Positions 1 through 8,968 of a DNA stretch of 64,000 bases are shown here, one piece after another (within the stretch, counting starts at the first letter, position 1; every line of letters begins with the position of its first letter). Position numbers and translations under genes: made by a program. The notes below the pieces were generated by a model. That model did not search any database, was not told the DNA's origin, and saw only the letters and a program-made list of their open reading frames with translations. Source of the DNA: Mycobacterium sp. GA-1841 (GTDB lineage: Bacteria; Actinomycetota; Actinomycetes; Mycobacteriales; Mycobacteriaceae); assembly GCF_001954135.1 (NCBI RefSeq), contig NZ_MBEQ01000024.1:124001-188000 (forward strand). The letters are read 5' to 3'.

Positions 1-1770
1 CAGATAGTCGAACATCATTTCCGGCGGCATGGCGTTGATGGTGTCCGGACTTGCGGTATCCGTGCCGCCGGCATTCGGAACGCCGTTGCGCAACTCGTAG
101 GCGCCCTGCAGGTACACCGACCGCCACGGCCCCGACTCGGCCTGATACCCCATCTGCTCGAAGCTGTCGGCCAGCAGGTTCTTGGCGTCGGCGTTGTTCG
201 GGTTGGCGAACACCACGTGCTTGAGCACCATCGCGGTCCAGCGGTAGTTGCCCTCGTCGAAGTCCTTCTTCGCCTTCTGCAGCACGGCGTTCTCGCCACC
301 CATGTATTCGACATACTTCTTGCCCGCCGGCTCCGGCGGCAGATCATCGAGATCGGCTGGGTTTCCGTCGTACCACCCCATGTAGCGCTGGTACACCGCA
401 CGTGAATTGTGCTTGAGCGTGCCGTAATAGCCGCGGTCAGGCCAGAAGTTGTTCAACTCCGGCGGCATCTGGATCTCTTCGGCGATCTCCGATCCGATGA
501 GTCCGTTGTTCATCAGGCGCACCGACTGGTCGTGAATGTACTTGTACATGTCACGCTGCTTTTTCCAGTAGTCGATGATCTTGTCGCGGCCCCACATCGG
601 CCAGTGGTGGCTCTGGAACTTGACGTCGGTGTTCGGCCCATAGGTGTTGATGGTGTCGTCGAGAAACTTGGCCCAGATCCGCGCATCGCGCACCTGTGCA
701 CCGCGCAGCGTCAACAGGTTGTGCATGGTGTTGGTGGTGTTCTCGGCCATCCACATGGCCTTGAATTGCGGGAAGAATGTGTTCATCTCCGTGGGCGCCT
801 CGGTGCCCGGCGTGAACTGGAACTCCATGTCCACCCCGTCGATCGTCATCTTCTGACCGCTGCTGGTCACGAGGTCGGTCGGCAGGATCAACGTGGGTTG
901 GCCGGTGGACACCGTCATGCCGAGACCACCGTTGACGCCGCCCTGCGGATTGCGCGGCAACAGCGCGCCGTACATGTAGACCGCGCGCCTGCCCATGGCA
1001 TTGCCGGCGATGACGTTCTCACTGACGGCGTCCTCGACGAAGTTCGCCGGCGCAACGACTTTCACCTTGCCGGAATCGACGTCGGCCTGGTTGATGATGC
1101 CCCGGACGCCGCCGTAGTGATCGACGTGGGAGTGGCTGTGCAGGACGGCGACGATCGGCCGGGGGCCCAGCTTCTGGTTGACCAGCTCAAGTGCGGCCTT
1201 GGCGGTTTCCGGTGAGATCAGGGTGTCGTACACCAGCCAGCCAGTGTCGCCCTTGATGAAGGTGATGTTGGACAGGTCGTACCCGCGGACCTGGTAGATC
1301 TTGTCTGGGACCACCTCGAAAAGGCCGTATTCCATGCACAATTGGGCGTTGCGCCACAGGCTGGGGTTGACCGTGTCCGGGGCGGGCTTGTCGTCGGCAA
1401 TGTATTTCTTGTACTCCTCGAGGTCCCAGATCACATCGCCGTTGTCGTTGGTGATCGTCAGGGTCTCCGGACGCTCGATCAGCCCCCGCTTGGCGTCCTC
1501 GAAATCGGACCGGTCACTGAACGGCAGCGAGTCGGCCACTTTCCGGTTGGCGGCCTTGGTGGCCTCGGACGCACCTTTGACACTGTTGTCGGTCTTGACT
1601 CCCCCACCGCCACCAGCTGACGATCCACCGTTTGTCTCGTCGTTGCACGCGGCGATCAGCGTGGTCGCGACACCCGCCACGGCCAGCCCACCCAATACCC
1701 GGCGCCGCGGGAACTGTGCACGCGATTCGTGAGGCTCATCAGCTTGATACGACTTCGCATTCGGATCCAT
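1..1770 (-). CDS. Alkyl sulfatase (SdsA/BDS1 type), exported lipoprotein; 3' end outside window
   Basis: The reading frame is open for 590 codons and runs off the left edge, so the C-terminus is missing. Alkyl sulfatases of this metallo-beta-lactamase group hydrolyse alkyl sulfate esters such as SDS. The zinc motif HxHxDH is visible at H213, H215, D217 and H218, followed by YGG. The region after about residue 380 (NTMHNLLTLRGAQVRDA, then FQSHHWPMWG) fits the family's dimerisation and substrate domain. The N-terminus carries twin arginines (RRR, residues 22-24), a hydrophobic stretch and the lipobox LIAAC with Cys42, suggesting Tat export as a lipoprotein. The ATG at 1770 is the only start that keeps this signal. 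The export signal is seen; the substrate is inferred from the family. Confidence 0.88.
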   Translation of the reverse strand, partial: MDPNAKSYQADEPHESRAQFPRRRVLGGLAVAGVATTLIAACNDETNGGSSAGGGGGVKTDNSVKGASEATKAANRKVADSLPFSDRSDFEDAKRGLIERPETLTITNDNGDVIWDLEEYKKYIADDKPAPDTVNPSLWRNAQLCMEYGLFEVVPDKIYQVRGYDLSNITFIKGDTGWLVYDTLISPETAKAALELVNQKLGPRPIVAVLHSHSHVDHYGGVRGIINQADVDSGKVKVVAPANFVEDAVSENVIAGNAMGRRAVYMYGALLPRNPQGGVNGGLGMTVSTGQPTLILPTDLVTSSGQKMTIDGVDMEFQFTPGTEAPTEMNTFFPQFKAMWMAENTTNTMHNLLTLRGAQVRDARIWAKFLDDTINTYGPNTDVKFQSHHWPMWGRDKIIDYWKKQRDMYKYIHDQSVRLMNNGLIGSEIAEEIQMPPELNNFWPDRGYYGTLKHNSRAVYQRYMGWYDGNPADLDDLPPEPAGKKYVEYMGGENAVLQKAKKDFDEGNYRWTAMVLKHVVFANPNNADAKNLLADSFEQMGYQAESGPWRSVYLQGAYELRNGVPNAGGTDTASPDTINAMPPEMMFDYL

Positions 1771-1827
1771 GTGCGCAAATTATGCCGCCGCGCCTTAGGA
1801 TCTGCGGGCGAAACACCGTAGTCGAGG

Positions 1828-3111
1828 TCAAACGGTCCACCAATTCACATCATCGGAAATCACATCCACGGATGCGCCGGCTTCCAACACGAATTTCGAC
1901 TCAGCATCGATGAGTTGCCGGGCCTGAGCACGTACTTCGACGTCGGCACCCGAATTGTTCTTGACCGTGTACCGCGAACTGTTGTTCCGTGCCGTGGGAA
2001 ATGTGACCGCTGAAGTGCCGGCGGCCAGCAGGTAGACATAATCCACGCCAGGCGCGTTCGCCAACGTGGCAGCGCCGGACAGTGTGACGACCGAGCGCTG
2101 CGGCGACGTCGAATTTCCCGACGTGTTTCCCGCAATACCGACGTTGCGTCCCTCGGCGCGGACCGGCGCCACCCGGTATCCGTTGTTGTCCCATTGATTT
2201 CCGGATATCGCCAGATCGTCGACGTAGCGCGCATCGACCGCGTAACTCCAGCCCGCGCCCTGGTCGGTGTTTGCGATGAAGTTGCCGGTGATGTTGAAAC
2301 CCTTGGTCCGCTGCTCGGCGTCGACCGAGTAGATGCCGATGGCCGGATATTCGTTCGGCGCGCCCTTGCCGCCGTTCGTGATGTTGTTGCCGACGATCGC
2401 CACCTGCTCGTGATCGGATGTCATCCACGGCGGCATGGTGAAGACGATCGCCTCACGTCGGGCGCCCTCACAGATGTTGCCGATGATCGTCACCTGTTTG
2501 TTGCCACGCAGCTCGATGTTGTGCTGCGGCGCACCGTTGAGATGGTTGGCGATGATGCGCAGCGGGCCCGCCTCGAGCGACAGGTTGGGTCCCGTCGAAC
2601 CGATGTTGTTGTTGACGATCCACGAGTCGTAGAAGCGATACGTGGTGCGGATGCCGCAGCCGGCGCATTGTTCGATGAAATTGTCGTCGATCCAGTTCAA
2701 CAACCCGTCGAAGTCGGAGTTGAGCCGCATGCCGTAATCGGTCCAGCCCAGGATCCAACAATGCCTGATGTAAGTCTTGTCCACATCGATGTCGAATCCC
2801 GGTGACCCCGCGCAATTCGCATCGATCGTCAGGTTTTCGATGCGACATTCGATCCACCGGCCGCTGATCGGCGCCACGTTCGACGTCACCTTCAACCGGG
2901 CCGCATGTTCACCGGCACCGACCAGACAAATGCGAACAAATCCGTCGGAACCGTTGCCGAGGGAGTCCGACAACGCATATTCCCCCGCGGGGAAGAAGAC
3001 GGTACCGCCGCCACCATCGTGGGCCTGCCGGATCGCGCTCATCACGGCGGCGTGATCATCGGTTGTTCCGTCTCCGAGGGCACCGTGCGACGTCACATCG
3101 ATCACAGCCAT
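1828..3111 (-). CDS. Right-handed parallel beta-helix protein (pectate-lyase-3-like)
   Basis: The 427-residue protein begins MAVIDVTSHGALGDGTTDDH, the pattern that opens pectate lyase superfamily and phage tailspike-like beta-helices (fold start, then GTVFFPAGEY). The middle contains many short Asn/Gly-rich turns (IANHLNG, IIGNICEG, IVGNNITNG, ITGNFIAN) typical of stacked beta-helix rungs. The last 70 residues look like a separate beta domain ending VNWWTV. No signal peptide or membrane segment is seen, which is unusual for a polysaccharide lyase. An upstream in-frame TTG exists at 3120, but the ATG at 3111 is preferred. The gene stands alone between two exported hydrolases. The substrate is unknown; it could be phage-derived or a cytosolic carbohydrate-binding protein. 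Confidence 0.75.
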   Translation of the reverse strand: MAVIDVTSHGALGDGTTDDHAAVMSAIRQAHDGGGGTVFFPAGEYALSDSLGNGSDGFVRICLVGAGEHAARLKVTSNVAPISGRWIECRIENLTIDANCAGSPGFDIDVDKTYIRHCWILGWTDYGMRLNSDFDGLLNWIDDNFIEQCAGCGIRTTYRFYDSWIVNNNIGSTGPNLSLEAGPLRIIANHLNGAPQHNIELRGNKQVTIIGNICEGARREAIVFTMPPWMTSDHEQVAIVGNNITNGGKGAPNEYPAIGIYSVDAEQRTKGFNITGNFIANTDQGAGWSYAVDARYVDDLAISGNQWDNNGYRVAPVRAEGRNVGIAGNTSGNSTSPQRSVVTLSGAATLANAPGVDYVYLLAAGTSAVTFPTARNNSSRYTVKNNSGADVEVRAQARQLIDAESKFVLEAGASVDVISDDVNWWTV

Positions 3112-3235
3112 AGTGCCCAATGCTATTGCCGATATCGACGTGGCGGTTCTGCGTATGTCGCATCCTGCGACGGTGGCGATGAAATGATGCCAGTGTCAAC
3201 AACCAGCCATGGATCACTGTCCAGTGGGAGGTTCG

Positions 3236-4429
3236 ATGGTTCGAGTCATTGTTCTGCTTTCCGCCGCGCTCACCGTGCTGTCGGCGTGTGGCGGATCGTC
3301 AGAACCTTCCTCGACAGGCACCGCGGACAACCCCGGCGCCGTCCTGTCTCAATCCCCTTTGGTCAACTTGGTTCCGGCATTGCAGGACGCCAGTTCCGAA
3401 GCCAAGGTCATGACGTACGCGTCGCGCAACGGGGTCAACGACGCGGTGTCTCACGTGACCGGGACGGTGTTCGTGCCCAAGGCCGACCCGCCGAAAGATG
3501 GCTTCCCGGTCGTCGCCCTCGGGCATCGGACCGCGGGTACGTCACCGGACTGCGCGCCGTCGTTGTCGCCGGATCTGCGTGGTGAGGCGACGACGGTGGT
3601 CGCGCTGCTGAATGCCGGTTATGTGGTCACCGTGCCCGACTACCAGGGGCTGGGGAAGCCGACCGAACCCGACGACTACGACTTCCATCCCTACCTGGAC
3701 TCCACCACGTCCGCGTACAACATGATCGATGCCGTACGGGCGGCGCGGACCATCGCGCCGAACACGTCCACGGCGTGGGCGTCGCTGGGGGCCCTCGAAG
3801 GCGGCCAAGCCGCTTGGGCGGCCAACGAACTCGTCGACAACTACGGTCATGACCTCAACCTCGTGGCCGCCGCCGCCTTGGCTCCCATGGCCAACGTCGA
3901 CGGTCTTGCGGACGCCGCGATGGCCGGCACCTTGACCACCGGCCAGAAACTGGCGTACGTCGCCTATCTCGCGGCGTTGGAAGACCAGTACTACGACGAT
4001 TTCCAACTCGACGACTACCGCCGCGGGGCCGCCCAACAACACTGGGATGCCCTGCTCGGCTGCAACGACCCCGCCCAACGGACAGCACTGGCCGATCAGA
4101 TCGGTCCCGACGACCTGCGGCCGGCCAATCCCGAGGCCTTGCGGACGTTGCGTGGGTATCTGCAGAAGACGAGCCTGCCGCAGGGGCCGACGAAGGCTCC
4201 GATGTACGTCATCTACGGCGGCGAAGACGCCGTGATCCCGGCGGTCTGGACGGACCGGGCGCTGTCGGACGCATGCACGATGGGCGACGGTATCCAGATC
4301 GCGTTCTGGCCGGACAAGACTCGCGAGCAGATCGAGCCTCTCGCGGCGCTGGGCTGGCTCACCGACCGCATGAAATCGATCCCGGCGGCCAACGATTGCC
4401 CGGCATTCCTGGCCGGCCACCACCGATGA
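3236..4429 (+). CDS. Secretory-lipase-like lipoprotein lacking catalytic Ser and His
   Basis: The 397-residue lipoprotein has signal MVRVIVLLSAALTVLSAC with lipobox LSAC. The ATG at 3236 is preceded by a good ribosome site (GTGGGAGG), so the ATG 27 bases upstream is rejected. The body resembles the fungal/actinobacterial secretory lipase family (PVVALGHRTAGT near residue 90, then YVVTVPDYQGLG). At the nucleophile elbow the expected GxSxGG reads G185-A-L187-E-G-G, so Leu replaces Ser. Where the family has a C-terminal His (usually YPxxxH), this protein has WPDKTR with Arg at about residue 363. The acidic position (YGGEDAVIP) is kept. It is therefore probably a non-catalytic lipase-fold protein, perhaps a binding protein. 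It is followed 26 bases later by an esterase gene on the same strand. Confidence 0.8.
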   Translation: MVRVIVLLSAALTVLSACGGSSEPSSTGTADNPGAVLSQSPLVNLVPALQDASSEAKVMTYASRNGVNDAVSHVTGTVFVPKADPPKDGFPVVALGHRTAGTSPDCAPSLSPDLRGEATTVVALLNAGYVVTVPDYQGLGKPTEPDDYDFHPYLDSTTSAYNMIDAVRAARTIAPNTSTAWASLGALEGGQAAWAANELVDNYGHDLNLVAAAALAPMANVDGLADAAMAGTLTTGQKLAYVAYLAALEDQYYDDFQLDDYRRGAAQQHWDALLGCNDPAQRTALADQIGPDDLRPANPEALRTLRGYLQKTSLPQGPTKAPMYVIYGGEDAVIPAVWTDRALSDACTMGDGIQIAFWPDKTREQIEPLAALGWLTDRMKSIPAANDCPAFLAGHHR

Positions 4430-4455
4430 CCGACTGACCACAGCGGAGGGAACCG

Positions 4456-5805
4456 ATGTCACTGACCAGTGGATGGCTGCCGATCACGCTTGAGGTGCTC
4501 GCACTCGCGGCCGTGGCCTTCGCCTTCGGGAGACCGCCGCGGTGGTCTCTGCTGCGTTGGGTGACCATCGCCCTTTTGTCGGGTGTGCTGTTCGCGGTGA
4601 TCGTGCGTGTGGTGGTCAGATACCAGGGCTGGTCGGAGCGAGCCGCGTCGGTGGGCGCGGTGATCTGGGTGGTGATCACCGGATTCGCCACGGCCATCAT
4701 GGTCCTGGCCTGGCGGCAGAACGCGTGGGGACGGCGCATCGTCTCGGTGCTGGCCATCGCCCTCGCGGTACTGTCCTCGTTCGCGCAACTGAACATCGCC
4801 ACCGGCTATTTCCCCACCGTGCAGGCGCTGTGGCAGCGTGTGACGGGTTCCGAACCGCCCCAATGGATCGACGAGGCCGAGTTGGCCGCGCTGCGCCAGA
4901 GCGGTGAGCAGCCGACCCGCGGAACCATCACGTGGGTGGGCATCCCCAGGGACGCCTCAGGTTTCGGGCACCGGCGCGAGTTGGTCTACCTGCCGCCGGC
5001 CTGGTTCCGGTCCGATCCCCCACCGCAACTACCCGCCGTGATGGCCATCGGCGCGGAGTTCAGCCACCCCTCGGACTGGCCGCAGTCCGGCAACGCCCTC
5101 AAAACCCTCGACCAGTTCGCCGCGTTCCACCACGGGTCCGCCCCGGTGGTGGTGTTCCCGGATGCCACCGGAGCCTTCAACAACGACACCGAATGCGTGA
5201 ACGGACCGCGTGGCAACGCGGCCGATCACCTCACCGAAGATGTCCGCCCATACGTGATCTCACACTTCGGCGTGAGCGCCGATCCCGCGCATTGGGGCTT
5301 GGCCGGCTGGTCATCGGGGGGAACGTGTGCCCTGATGCTGGCGGTCAGAAACCCGGAGTTGTTCAGCGCATTCGTCGCCCTCGACGGGCAACTCGGCCCC
5401 AACAGTGGAACGAGAGACCAGACGATCGCACGACTCTTCGACGGCGATGCCGCAGCATGGGCAGCATTCGATCCCCGGACGATCATCGAAAAGCACGGAC
5501 GCTACGACAACATGTCTGCGTGGCTGGGGGTTTCGGAGCAGACCCCGACAGTGCACCGTGCTGCCGGCCGGCCCCTGGACGATCCCGACGCCATCGCCGA
5601 CTGGGACCAGTACTCCGAGGACCACGCGGCCAACGCCAACAAGCTGTGCGCGCTCTTGAGCGCGCACAACGCGCAGTGCTCGGTGGTCAGTTATCCGGGC
5701 TCGCACACGTTCGGCGCCGCCGGTGTCGGTTTCGCGAACGCATTGCCCTGGCTGGCCGGCCAACTCGGCACCCCCAATGTCGAGGAGATCCCGCTGCCCG
5801 GTTAA
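4456..5805 (+). CDS. Membrane-anchored esterase, alpha/beta hydrolase
   Basis: The 449-residue protein starts with about four hydrophobic helices (residues 8-120), followed by an extracytoplasmic esterase domain of the putative esterase/mycolyltransferase-like group. The nucleophile motif GWSSGG places Ser at about residue 286, and a late SYPGSHTFG places a candidate catalytic His at about residue 417. A strong ribosome site (GGAGGGAAC) precedes the ATG. It probably forms an operon with the upstream lipase-like gene and ends convergently with the glycosyltransferase gene at 5802, overlapping by 4 bases. Mycobacteria have several such TM-plus-esterase proteins; the natural ester is not known. 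A mycolyl or acyl transfer role is possible but not shown by the sequence. Confidence 0.82.
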   Translation: MSLTSGWLPITLEVLALAAVAFAFGRPPRWSLLRWVTIALLSGVLFAVIVRVVVRYQGWSERAASVGAVIWVVITGFATAIMVLAWRQNAWGRRIVSVLAIALAVLSSFAQLNIATGYFPTVQALWQRVTGSEPPQWIDEAELAALRQSGEQPTRGTITWVGIPRDASGFGHRRELVYLPPAWFRSDPPPQLPAVMAIGAEFSHPSDWPQSGNALKTLDQFAAFHHGSAPVVVFPDATGAFNNDTECVNGPRGNAADHLTEDVRPYVISHFGVSADPAHWGLAGWSSGGTCALMLAVRNPELFSAFVALDGQLGPNSGTRDQTIARLFDGDAAAWAAFDPRTIIEKHGRYDNMSAWLGVSEQTPTVHRAAGRPLDDPDAIADWDQYSEDHAANANKLCALLSAHNAQCSVVSYPGSHTFGAAGVGFANALPWLAGQLGTPNVEEIPLPG

Positions 5806-7487
5806 CCCGGAGCCGGCTCGTTCACCCGGTACAGCCGCCAATCTGGCTGGCCGTCACCGTCATTGGGAACTTCCAACTCCAAAGTGGCGACTTCGGCACC
5901 CGTGTCATACAGCGTCGGATACCGCACGTTGAGAGCGTCGGCCGTGCCGCGCCCGGTCGCCGGCACCGCGAGCAGATATCTGATCCCGTTGCCGGGCGGA
6001 TCGTTGAGCAGCTCTGTGAAATCGGGGTCCGAAGGGATCACGAAAACCCGAGGTCGGCTCGACGCGGCCAGCACCCCGAATCCGTAGACCGTGTCGGTGA
6101 TCACCGAGCTGTCCGGCAGGTCGAGGTTTTCCAGGTAGGCGGCGATCTTGCGTTCGGTTCCGAACGTCCGGGCGATCTGGTGCTCGATGGCCTTACGGTC
6201 GGTGACGTTGTACGGATCGGGCTTGAGTATCGCGCCGAGACCGTATTCCTGTGGTGCATATTCCGGTTGGGCCATACCGAACACCGTCACCGGGATGCCG
6301 ACCGCCACGGTCAGGGCCACCGCCACATAACGCAGCGCAGGCCGTGGCGGCGACGGATCGGTGACCACGGCGGGCGCATATCTGCCGCGTCGCGTCGGCT
6401 TCACGAGCACGCCGTCGGGTACCGCGAGCATCGCCAGGCAGGCCGTCATCGGGATCGCCGTGATGAAGAACCGCAGAAAGGGAAAGGTCGAACCCGAGGC
6501 ATAGCTATAGGTCTGGAATGCCAGCACCGCACCGAACATGGTCAGCGGCACGACAAGTACCTGCCAGTTCGGCCGGCGCCACCGCTGTATCGCCACCCAC
6601 GCCGCCAGCGGAACCAGCGTGGGCGCCAACAACATGATGCAGATCAGCGAGAATTCCACTCCATGGGCGAAATTCGGCGCGCTCTTGCCGGATTGTTCGA
6701 TGATCGCGGTATTGCCGTACTGAGAGGTGAACTGGGCGAAGGCCTCGCCGGTGATCAACCAGCCCGCTGCCGCCCAACCGAGGAATGCCAGCACACCGGG
6801 GCCGCTCACGATCAACATGTCCAAGATGGCACGCCGTAATCGGGGTGGTGGTTTGGCCCGCAGATATGTCGTCACACCGACCAGCAGCCCGGCAGAGCCG
6901 ACCGAGGCCAGCGCGTCATAACGGGTCAGGTAGGCCAGTCCCATCGCGATACCGCCGGCCGCGACGAGGTGGTGGATATCGTCGTCGACCATCCACATGA
7001 TGATCCGGCGCACCGCCCATGACATGAAGAAGATGAACGGCGCTTCACTCATCCCGTTCGAGCCGTAGAACACGATCATCGGGTTCAGGGCGAACAGCAG
7101 TGTGATGGTCACCGAATACCCGCGTGGCAGACCACGATCGGTGCCCATACTCAAAATCTGGACCACCGCACCTGCCATGAATGCCGACGACATGATGGTG
7201 CCGGCGAACGCCCGGACCGCCATGTCCGGCCACAGCGGGCTCATCGCGACCGCCGGGATCTGCACCATCGCCGCCACCGGGGTGAAGATGAACCCCAACG
7301 CCGCCAGGTGCGGATCCCGACTGAACAGCACCGACTGGGTGGCGACCACGCGCGACAAGGTGTCACCCATGATGAAGCCGTTGCGGATCTGCAGCCAGTA
7401 CCCGACGGCAAGGTAGAGCACCATGGTGGCGAAGAAGATCGTCAACTTCAGCCGCCGGTCGGAGCCGCCGAGGACGGTGCCGGTCAT
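5802..7487 (-). CDS. Polytopic membrane protein, GT-C-like glycosyltransferase
   Basis: The 561-residue protein has about 10-12 hydrophobic helices. The first loop carries an Asp (NGFIMGDTLSRV), and a later loop reads YGSNGMSEAPFIFF, a pattern common in polyprenyl-phosphate-sugar-dependent GT-C glycosyltransferases. The C-terminal 150 residues form a soluble domain (TVYGFGVLAASSRPRVFVIP). The start is set by the ATGA overlap with the stop of the upstream GT2 gene (ATG at 7487), which implies translational coupling. It is the last gene of a five-gene minus-strand cluster. By inference it adds sugars outside the membrane, using lipid-linked donors, to the product made by the GT2. The donor and acceptor are unknown. 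Confidence 0.7.
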   Translation of the reverse strand: MTGTVLGGSDRRLKLTIFFATMVLYLAVGYWLQIRNGFIMGDTLSRVVATQSVLFSRDPHLAALGFIFTPVAAMVQIPAVAMSPLWPDMAVRAFAGTIMSSAFMAGAVVQILSMGTDRGLPRGYSVTITLLFALNPMIVFYGSNGMSEAPFIFFMSWAVRRIIMWMVDDDIHHLVAAGGIAMGLAYLTRYDALASVGSAGLLVGVTTYLRAKPPPRLRRAILDMLIVSGPGVLAFLGWAAAGWLITGEAFAQFTSQYGNTAIIEQSGKSAPNFAHGVEFSLICIMLLAPTLVPLAAWVAIQRWRRPNWQVLVVPLTMFGAVLAFQTYSYASGSTFPFLRFFITAIPMTACLAMLAVPDGVLVKPTRRGRYAPAVVTDPSPPRPALRYVAVALTVAVGIPVTVFGMAQPEYAPQEYGLGAILKPDPYNVTDRKAIEHQIARTFGTERKIAAYLENLDLPDSSVITDTVYGFGVLAASSRPRVFVIPSDPDFTELLNDPPGNGIRYLLAVPATGRGTADALNVRYPTLYDTGAEVATLELEVPNDGDGQPDWRLYRVNEPAPG

Positions 7488-8968
7488 GCGGCCGCCGGTT
7501 CTCCGGAGGCGTCCTCGGGACGCGCGGCCAAGCCGTGAAATGTCTTCTCCCAATACGATGGCTGCCGGATCATCTGGTAGACGCCCTTGGCCGCGGCGAC
7601 ACTCATCATCAGCCAGAACAACGGCACGCTCAGTGCTGCCAGCAACAGGTCCGACCGATCGTCCTCACGCAACGCCACCATGTTCATGTACATGACGGTG
7701 ACGTTGCCGATGATCATCGCGATCAGGGCCGGAAAGTAGATGAGCACGGGGAACACCGAGGCCACGACCGCGGGCTGGCCGAGGAACCACAGCACGGTGA
7801 TGAACCAGAACAGCAGGTTGAGGACCGCGATGATCGGGGTGCCGGCCAGCACCAGGCTGAACCGGATGAAGCTTCGTAAACCCAAGGTGCGGTACAACTT
7901 CAGCGGTTCACGGATGTGCACCAACCAGGTTTGCAGGTAGCCCTTGTACCAGCGTGAGCGCTGACGCACCCAGTTGATCGGATCGCTGTTGGCCTCCTCC
8001 AGGGTGTAGGAATCGATCACCGCGGTGCGATACCCGTTGGACGCGATCCGCAGGCCGAGATCGGCATCTTCGGTGACGTTGAACGGATCCCACGCTCCGA
8101 TCCGGCGAAGAATGTCGCGACGAAGGTGGTTGGAGGTACCGCCCAACGGTATCGGTGACGAACTCACCATCATGCCCGGCAGCAGATAGCCGAACCACAG
8201 CGCATACTCGGCGGTGAACCAGGCGGTGAGCAGATTCTGGTGACCGTTGTGGTACACCAATTTGGCCTGTACGCACGCCACCTCGTCGGGGAGGTCGCGG
8301 AACGCCGCCACCACCCGGCGCAGTTGTAGCGGCTCGGGCAGATCCTCCGCATCGAAGATCGTCACGATCTCGCCGGTCGCGAAGTACAGCCCGTAGTTGC
8401 ACGCCTTCGGTTTGGTCCGCGGATCGGCGGGCGGCACCAGCAGGATGGTGATGACGTCGGATTCCCCGCACTCTTTTGCGGCCTCGATCGTCACGTCGTC
8501 GTCGGCCTCGAGCAGCAGCAGCACCTGCAATCGGTCCCGCGGATAGTCCAGGGCATCCATGGCCGAGATGAGGTCGGCCACCACTTCCGGTTCGTTGTAC
8601 GCCGGCACCAAGATGGTGTAGGGCGGTAGTTCCTCGTCGGGAATCGCACTGGCCACCTCGTCGGGGATGACGATGGGGCGCGACGCCAGCCCACGCTTGA
8701 AGATCAACACCCGGTCACCGAGGGTCAACAGATAGGCCAGTGTGCACAACCCGATCAGCACCACCGTGGTTTCCAGTGGCCGCCAGATGCCCAGTGCGAC
8801 AACGGCCACCAGCAACACCCACAGCGCGGGCCGCTGCCATCCCATCAACGGGTGGGATGCCGAATGCAGCGGATCGTCCTCACGCAGACCGTTGATCGCG
8901 CGGTCCAGGGCATACGCACGCTGTTGTTCGGTCGCGGTTTCCGGATCGAAGGTCTGCTCGCCATTCAT
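7484..8968 (-). CDS. Processive GT2 glycosyltransferase, cellulose-synthase-like
   Basis: The 494-residue protein has two N-terminal helices (about residues 48-85), a cytoplasmic GT2 domain and three or four C-terminal helices (from about residue 370). The GT2 signatures are all present: ILVPAYNEPEV (119-129), the acidic cluster EADDD (154-158), DAED (206-209), the TED motif (299-301) and QRSRW (336-340, QxxRW). This set is typical of processive synthases such as cellulose, hyaluronan or NdvB-type glucan synthases. No PilZ domain is present. The start codon overlaps the stop of the gene upstream (ATGA, 8965-8968) and its own stop overlaps the next gene, so the cluster is translated as a coupled unit. 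The neighbouring BcsB-like gene supports export of a beta-glucan-like polymer. Confidence 0.85.
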   Translation of the reverse strand: MNGEQTFDPETATEQQRAYALDRAINGLREDDPLHSASHPLMGWQRPALWVLLVAVVALGIWRPLETTVVLIGLCTLAYLLTLGDRVLIFKRGLASRPIVIPDEVASAIPDEELPPYTILVPAYNEPEVVADLISAMDALDYPRDRLQVLLLLEADDDVTIEAAKECGESDVITILLVPPADPRTKPKACNYGLYFATGEIVTIFDAEDLPEPLQLRRVVAAFRDLPDEVACVQAKLVYHNGHQNLLTAWFTAEYALWFGYLLPGMMVSSSPIPLGGTSNHLRRDILRRIGAWDPFNVTEDADLGLRIASNGYRTAVIDSYTLEEANSDPINWVRQRSRWYKGYLQTWLVHIREPLKLYRTLGLRSFIRFSLVLAGTPIIAVLNLLFWFITVLWFLGQPAVVASVFPVLIYFPALIAMIIGNVTVMYMNMVALREDDRSDLLLAALSVPLFWLMMSVAAAKGVYQMIRQPSYWEKTFHGLAARPEDASGEPAAA

